Of a DNA stretch of 64,000 bases, positions 57,898 to 64,000 are shown piece by piece; position 1 is the stretch's first letter, and every line of letters begins with the position of its first letter. The stretch covers positions 14,735,009 to 14,799,008 of the forward strand of contig CM034233.1 of NCBI GenBank assembly GCA_019916065.1, in the 5' to 3' direction. A program made the translations under genes and the position numbers. The notes beneath the pieces were generated by a model that was given only the letters and a program-made list of their open reading frames with translations, did not search any database and was not told the origin of the DNA. Origin of the DNA: Vitellaria paradoxa. Its lineage: Eukaryota; Streptophyta; Magnoliopsida; Ericales; Sapotaceae.

Positions 57898-58912
57898 ATT
57901 AGTTTAGAGAATTTAAGCAAGAAAATTCTAATTTTGCATATAGTTTCTAGGTTGACACTTTGATAGATATAATTTGGGATGACAACTTTACCTATAATTA
58001 GTAGATACTTACAAATTTTGCGCTTATAGTTAGTGGATACTAACAAATGTATGGGTAAGATAACATGGGTAGTAGATTTCTTTTTTAACATATCTATTAA
58101 TTTTTTTTAAATATTTTTTCAATTAGATAAGATGGGTTGGAGATTTTTTTTATTTACTTATTAATTTTTTTAAATATTTTTTTCAATTATATACATAAGA
58201 CACGCACGTTCAAAATAATATACTTACAAAAAAAATTCAAAATAATAGAATAAAATTTTAAATTACTCAAGTATTACTATTTAATCAAAAAAATTCAATC
58301 ACAATATATATACACATACTCTAATGGGTATGTATTGTGCATGCAAGAGTTACCCTTTATCATAAATAAAAGGAACTCCACCTATACTTCTATCAATTTC
58401 AGTTGTAAGATGCTTTTAAATGTAGTGGGAAACATAAAAGGGCATATGGGGGATGGCAAGCCGATGACTTACTAAAAAAAAAAATACCCCTAAATCCTAA
58501 TAAATAATACCCTGATAAGTATGAGTAAGAAATTAAATAAAAAATGATTCTTTGATAGGATATGAGTAGGAGACTCATATTAGATATATTTCATTCCAAT
58601 TGATTATGCTAAGCTAATGAAATAAACGGTAGTATATATACTTAAAAAGAATATCCTAAATGGAAATTAATAGGAGGTATGAGTAGAAAACTCATATAAG
58701 CTATACATATATGTACTTTTAAAATAATAATAACAACAACAATAACAACAACAACAATAACCTAACCTAGAACACTAGTTTATTGTAAAAGTTCAATCAC
58801 AATACAAATAAATAATTCTAATAGAAATGGGTAAGATATGAAATATTCTCTCCCATATACGTAGGTAAAATTATTATGAATGAGCAACGAATAAAGGTAG
58901 GATAGATTGCAG
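57898..58912. other. Intergenic, AT-rich, no gene
   Basis: AAC/AAT-rich microsatellite-like patch at 58730-58765. GGTATGAGTAG(G/A)AAACTCATAT-type phrases occur twice (58560, 58675), a small duplication. No frame. Confidence 0.45.
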
Positions 58913-59161
58913 GCATTGCCATCATCCTACAGGCAATTGAAGCTGCAGCACATCTATCTACCCGGTAAGTCTCCAATCCGCTATAATGCCCATGCTATTG
59001 ATAAAGTGCAATAAGTGGCTGCGCGTTTGGAGGAGAAAATGGTTCAATTTGAACATCCTAGCGTTTCTGGACGAGAAATAGTAGTCCAGAGTTTGCTTTT
59101 CACCCGTACCCTTACCGGTGAAGAATGCTTGTACTTATTGGCTGAGCAAATTTATATGTAA
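58913..59161 (+). pseudogene. Fossil terminal exon of an unrecognised gene
   Basis: After an acceptor-like GATTGCAG at 58905-58912 a plus-strand frame runs 82 codons to TAA at 59159. It has one internal TAA (at about codon 34, 59011-59013). Protein-like text: YRQLKLQHIYLPGKSPIRYN, then VSGREIVVQSLLFTRTLTGE and CLYLLAEQIYM. I do not recognise the family. GC content is higher than in the flanks. It could be an exon of a decayed gene or a captured fragment. Confidence 0.45.
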
Positions 59162-59530
59162 TCTAAGACAGACATCCATTTGATTAATTGTAGTCTTTTT
59201 CCCATTACTGACAAAACAAAAACCAATTAAAAGTAAGCAAAACGCAGTTTGCCAAGCAACGGTTTGGCACTTAATTTTGGAAAGAAATTTCCGAACGCAA
59301 AGTTATTGCCTAACACATAATTAGCATACAACAAGATCAATTATCATCCTGTCCTCGGATCATTTACTTCATTATGATAAAGAAAATTAGGCTTCAAGAG
59401 TGCTGATTGGCTAAAGTTGGAACCCCATCAAGTATAATACTACACTAAATAGGAGACAATTCCCCCCCCCCCTTTTTCCCAAAATAAAAAAATAATAATA
59501 AATAAAATAAAATAAAGCACAATTTTGAAA
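59162..59530 (-). other. 3' region of the F-box gene
   Basis: Sequence beyond the F-box stop codon on the minus strand, presumably its 3' untranslated region. Holds a C9 run (59463) beside A-rich sequence (plus strand). No other feature recognised. Confidence 0.4.
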
Positions 59531-61414
59531 TCAAGCTGAAGCAGTTAGGCAGGGGTAAAAGGCAGTGCCGCAAGCAATCCACTGGCGTTTCCTCCCACGC
59601 GGCAGCATGCACCCAGGGACTTTCAGCCATTCCCTGCTCAATATATCATACGTAACAAGCCGGTTCATTTGTCTAGATCTCAATGACAACATGAGCAAAC
59701 CTTTGTTACCCAAGCAAGTCATCCTAACGTGCTTCCCATAAAACTCCAAGCACCATATGTTTGGCATTCTGTCAACCTCCTTCCACAAGAGAGTCATCCT
59801 CTGCAGCTCCCATATGCACACACACGTGGCAGCATTCTTTGTCAGCAACCCCACGAGTAGGATCCTCCCCCCACATTCTGCGAGCGTATGATCGCTCAGA
59901 TGCAAGGGAGCTGGGATCACAAACTGCTTCCAAACCCCAGTAGCCATGTCGTAGGACACTATCCCATCAGGGTCCGAACGCATGAAGTAAAGTGTGCTGT
60001 TAATCGAAACTGCCTGTGACCTGAAGTTCAGAGACAACGGTAGCTTAATAGCAGGGGGCATGCTTCCTGGACGGAACCAACAGCTCTTTATGGAGTCATA
60101 AACTTCGTACTCCCCATCGCAACCCACCCAGAGGATCTTATAGCCCCCGTTGGTTGATTGCCCATTCAGAGTCATCCCCACAGCAACTCGGGACCAAACC
60201 TTAACCGACCTAGATGGCAACTCCCTGAAGGATCGAGAAAGAGGGTTGCAAACATAGAAGCTTCTATGGCCAATATCAAGAAAGCAGACTAGACCACCAG
60301 CTGAAGCCACTGGCAAGACAATTAACTTAGTTGGCAAAGCTGGGATAGTAGGGTGGTGCCATTTTTTCAAGGAAGGGTCATACATGGCTCCAGTGTTCAC
60401 ATTTTCATGGGTGATGGTGTAAAACCAAGGTTGGGCTTGTGGGACTTGTGCACATTGTTCGGAGAAACTATGAGAGGTCAGCAAGGAATTCCACTTCCTA
60501 CAAACTGAGCGGAAGCGGAAGAAAGTAGCAATGGGAAGTCTTGCAATGACAGCTTCAAAAAGGTCTTCTGGGAATTCTTTCCAGATCTGATGTTCCATGA
60601 CTTCTGTAGGATTAGTATGATCAGGTAATATTCCCCGATTCCTCTCTTTTCGAGATTTCTTAGGAGGTGGAGGCTTGGTAGGTTCCACCATCTTGAAAGT
60701 TCCAGGTATTTCTGCTTTCACTATGAAACTGTAACAACTATCTTCTGCAGAGTTATCATCAATATTGAAGAAGCACCATCTGTACAAAATGAAACATGAT
60801 GCTCAGGTTTATCTGAAGTGAACATCCTTTATGCAGATTAACCCCTAACAATGGACTACAAAATCCTGAGCATATGCAAAAAAGGCCTCGTATTGAAAAA
60901 GATCCAGGAGAGACCCATTAAAAGAGTGCCATGCAGTATTAATTTGCACTAACTAGCATTGTTGAAATCAGCACACTGGTCAAACCTTGCCCAATCAATC
61001 TAAAACCACATCACTAAATCCTGCAATTATTGATTTCTCAGCATCAGGCATTTCAGATCTTGTTCACAGGCCTATAGGACAGTTTGTCGCAAATGTTTTT
61101 CAGATTCCTTTTTTTTTGGGGGGGGGGGGGATTTGGGGGAATATGAAAAAGCATGCAGAAGTTAGAACACAAGGAAACGAAGCAAAACAAAATTAGGAAC
61201 GTAACTTAAGTAGCTTGAGCAGAATGGGGATATGAAGTAGCCGCTACCATTTTTATGGTTAACAGATATGGCAGTAATAGTTTTATTACTGATTTTACTC
61301 GGTGCCAATTGTTGGTTGAGCCAAATTTGCAATAAATTCCAAACATACACACCCGAGGAAACTAATATGCACTGATAAGCCCAGACAAGCTCAATGTGCA
61401 CAAACTTATCCAAA

Positions 61415-61449
<35 letters not shown>

Positions 61450-63702
61450 GGCTCAAATTGCACAATCATTATGCAAACACATGCTATATATGGTGAAAAA
61501 TCATGACACATGCACAACACTGTTTGTGCCAAGATGCACACAAACTAGAAAAAGATAAAGGAATAGTTTGGTATATTTTATAAACTGGGTCCTGCAAAGC
61601 AGGAAACAGTTTCTATAGGCCGATGATGATCGCAAAGACAATGAGATGACCAAGAATAGTCAAAAAAACCATGCCCCATTCCCCATCTGTGCCAAGAGAC
61701 AGATGAGCTAGAATAAAATGCAAAACATTACTTTAATATTTATAAACCGGGTCCTACAGAGAAGGAAGGAAGCAGTTTCTATAGGACTATGATAATAACA
61801 AAGACAGTGACTTATACCATGTTTCTCCGTTACACAATTAGACAATATAAAGATTATCTACTAAATAATTACCCATACGAAAATCAACTTTCCAAACTAT
61901 CACTAGATCTCCAAAGAGTGTTACAATTTCATCTACTTACGTCCACAACAAAATTGTAAGCAGTCATAATGGAACGTGCATGACAATGTCAGTAAAGCTA
62001 CTAAGCCAGAGGTAGTATGAGGATATCAAAACAAAATGCCAAGGCTTCATTTAGCTTTAACCAAAATGGACCGTACATGAGAGCATATGCAAAATTATTT
62101 TTATGAAGCCACCTCACAATAGAGGATTGGATTATCACTATACTATGAAGAAGTGAGTTTCATTTTTACAGGAAACTTAAAAAAATAAATAATAATAATA
62201 ATAATAATAATCCCATCCTGCACCATCTACCAACATAAAAAAATTAAAATTAAAAGAGAAAAAAAATTAGAAAAACTATGCAGGATGCAACAGCCAAAAC
62301 GAGACCCATCTTTTTCATTGTCAACTGTTCTTGGAATTTAAGATTTTTTCTTCCCCCCCCCCCCTTTTTAAGGCTTATAGTTGAGGAAGTGAAAGTTGTC
62401 GAGGAGCACATTTAAAACAATAAGGTAGCATTTGGTTTATTCTTCTATTTTCTGTTTTTTGTTTTTGTTTTATGTTTCAAAGATCCTAAAACAAGGAAAC
62501 CAAAAATGCTCTATTTTTCTTATTTTGAGATTTTTCTTGTTTTGAGTTAAAAATACTCAAAATGACTTATTTTTCATGCATAAACCCATTTTTTATTTTC
62601 TAAAACAAATTTTGAAAAGATAAGTAACCAAATACATTTTGAACTGTTTTTTTTATTTTTAAAACCGCAAAATAGAAAATGAGCTCAAAATATAAAATAG
62701 AGAACAAAAAATAAAAAAACAAACCAAATGCCACCTGAGTGTACAAAGTAAGATTACAGGTCACTATGGAAGGTTGACAAGCATAAAATTCAAGCAGATG
62801 TGTGCTTCAAATTAAAGACAAACAACCATCACATTTTGAATAGTTGCTTCCATAACACAATAAGTTGCTAAGAAATAAAAACACAATTACACAACCTGTT
62901 GAGCAGATTACCACCAACAAAATTCAGAGGAAACATACCACCAAAATAAATTTATGAATAACAAGGAATGCCTCTGATGAGGACCAAATGGGTTCCAAAA
63001 CTCACCAAATTGATTGAGAAACTGATAATCTAGTTCCAGAACTACCCATAACAAGCAATTTTCGAGGCAGAAGATAGAAATAAACAACCAAAAAATCACC
63101 CACCAAGCATCAGAACAACGTTGTACAGATAGATACACAAACATATATATATATATACACACACTATTGCAAAACGAGCTATTGAGAGAGTTTTGCTAAA
63201 TTAGGCTCGAGCGATCAAAGGAAAATATCTGCACTGAATGATACTAATGGCAAATGCCGCAACCACTTTCACGGCCGAGCAAAAAAAATCCAACATAAAA
63301 TTCCCTACGAGTGACCAAAAAGGCAACAGAAACGAAGACAAACAAACAACCGATTGAACTAGAAAACCTAACTGCCCAATTGAAGACACAACCACAAAAC
63401 GTTCCTTAAAAGTAAAAATCCCTCATTTTTGAAGCAAAATAATATATATAGACAGATCCACGAACAAATAATATAAATATATTTATATAAGAGAGAGATA
63501 GAGGGACGGAGAGAGAGATAGAGGAGAAGGGGGGAGAGACAGACCTGTGGTGCTGGTGGTTGTGTGGCGGCGGCAGCGGCGGTGGTTGAAGAAGTTGGGT
63601 GTGAGGTTGAAGATGAAGACAGTGATTAGGAGGAGAGCCGTAGAGTTCTAAAAGCTCTTGAACTTGACCGATGAGCTGCTTCAGCATGGCCAGCTCTTCC
63701 AT
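59531..63702 (-). CDS. LCR (FBX6): F-box protein of the LCR / F-box only protein 6 type, 468 aa, two exons
   Basis: Exon 1 is 63702-63545, exon 2 is 60779-59531, joined across a 2.77-kb intron in phase 2 (donor AG/GTCTGT, acceptor TTGTACAG). Exon 1 gives MEELAMLKQLIGQVQELLEL and a His/Pro-rich segment. Exon 2 has an F-box at about residues 117-160 (FPEDLFEAVIARLP, then FRFRSVCRKWNSLL), followed by a kelch/F-box-associated region rich in GGYKILWVGCDGEYEVYDS and LAECGGRILLVGLLTKNAA. F-box proteins recruit targets to SCF ubiquitin ligases; LCR is known to act in leaf shape and stem-cell competence under miR394 control. The site is present here. Length equals the known protein within about one residue. 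ATG 63702 is preferred; the upstream in-frame start is GTG. Confidence 0.94.
59761..59780 (-). promoter_or_regulatory. miR394 target site in the F-box coding sequence
   Basis: The plus strand over these 20 bases equals the mature miR394 sequence (as I recall it) except at position 14 (A for C). The mRNA (minus strand) is thus almost fully complementary to it. The site encodes EVDRMPN, about residues 386-392, and is the known regulatory site of LCR genes. Confidence 0.9.
61415..61449. repeat. (AAT)n microsatellite in the F-box gene intron
   Basis: Run of AAT units on the plus strand; a second, shorter run lies at 62187-62211. Confidence 0.9.
61525..61815. repeat. Tandem duplication of about 160 bp in the F-box gene intron
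   Basis: TGTGCCAAGA (61526 and 61687), then TATAAAC(T/C)GGGTCCT(G/A)CA and CAGTTTCTATAGG(C/A), GATGATCGCAAAGACA or its ATAATAACAAAGACA counterpart, occur in both halves. Intronic, no coding. Confidence 0.7.
62424..62735 (+). mobile_element. MITE, family B, copy 3, in the F-box gene intron
   Basis: GGTAGCATTTGGTTT at the left and AAACCAAATGCCACC at the right are inverted repeats with one mismatch in 15. The interior follows 15059-15413 (TTTTATGT, AAAACAAGGAAACC, TTATTTTGAGATTTTT, GCATAAACCCATTTTTTATT, AAGTAACCAAATACATTTTGA). No target duplication is clear. Best preserved ends of the family. Confidence 0.85.
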
Positions 63703-63741
63703 GCCCCAACTCTGAGGCCTTCTTCTCCTCACCGCTCCTTC

Positions 63742-63777
<36 letters not shown>

Positions 63778-64000
63778 CCGCCACTTTCTCTCTCTCTCTC
63801 TCTCTCTCTACTCTATACACACTTTCTCGCTCTTGCTCATTACCCACTCCTCTTTTCCCACGTCACCAAGTTTACCCGATAATAAGTGGCATTGAGCCGT
63901 ACGCAAAACCTTTTGCCCCTCCTAATCAATTGGGGGGGTGTATTTTTCCGAAAATGCCCCTGAATTAAGGGATAAATTGTATTCTGCGTTTGGTTTTTGT
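63703..64000 (-). promoter_or_regulatory. F-box gene 5' leader and promoter with (GA)n tracts
   Basis: On the minus strand two (GA)n tracts (63810-63786 and 63778-63752) precede a G-run and the start codon. Upstream of them are TGTGTATAGAGT (TATA-like, about 63813-63824) and GACGTGGG (an ACGT box near 63860). GA tracts of this type are binding sites for BBR/BPC factors in plant leaders. The final bases show GTTTGG, perhaps the start of another MITE. Confidence 0.55.

Noticed and set aside
63703..63732. Longer N-terminus of the F-box protein
   Set aside because: The upstream in-frame codon is GTG, not ATG. The ATG at 63702 matches the conserved start.
1..64000. CRISPR arrays, bacterial operons, ribosome binding sites, rRNA genes
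   Set aside because: The sequence is plant nuclear DNA with spliced genes; no regular repeat-spacer array or rRNA text was seen.

Overview
The window is nuclear DNA of a flowering plant, very probably a eudicot. It is AT-rich, its genes have introns, and the long intergenic stretches are filled with decayed transposable elements. I recognise four protein genes from their translations. (1) At the left edge, minus strand, are the first four coding exons of an AHK3-type cytokinin receptor histidine kinase; the kinase and receiver part lies beyond base 1. (2) At 33973-36339, plus strand, is an uninterrupted 788-residue J-domain protein with a C-terminal DUF3444 domain. (3) At 54453-57134, plus strand, is a three-exon RAMP4/SERP gene encoding a 67-residue ER membrane protein; its promoter carries a perfect plant ER-stress element. 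(4) At 59531-63702, minus strand, is a two-exon F-box gene of the LCR/F-box only protein 6 type with an embedded miR394 target site.

Between 2.5 and 33 kb I see no intact host gene. This stretch holds a truncated Ty1/copia element (about 6.45-10.25 kb, minus strand), many non-autonomous elements with GTTTGG/CCAAAC-type termini, two hairpin-type MITE families, a hAT-like MITE, tRNA-derived SINEs (one with a perfect 9-bp target duplication), an 870-bp foldback structure, tandem duplications and microsatellites.

The most unusual part is 41.1-51.6 kb. At 41115-42394 is a 1.28-kb non-autonomous hAT-like element with matching terminal inverted repeats and a 6/8 target duplication. It contains about 510 bp of almost purely alternating purine-pyrimidine sequence, a strong Z-DNA candidate. 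At 43407-51601 is an 8.2-kb endogenous caulimovirid (plant pararetrovirus) on the minus strand. It is inserted in a TA microsatellite and bounded by direct repeats of about 100 bp. It has a tRNA-iMet primer site, a movement-protein-like frame with one nonsense codon, a second frame of unknown role, a still-open 1358-codon Gag-protease-RT-RNase H frame, and a broken last frame next to a TATA box and poly(A) signal.

Two short stretches read as fossil coding sequence of genes I do not recognise (36400-36820 minus, 58913-59161 plus). A very small Helitron-like element sits at 57605-57767.

The host genes show no operon-like relation. Cytokinin perception (AHK3), miR394-regulated ubiquitin ligase targeting (LCR), the J-protein and ER stress (RAMP4) are independent housekeeping or developmental functions. 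All exon structures were read from splice consensus and recalled family conservation; no alignment was run.
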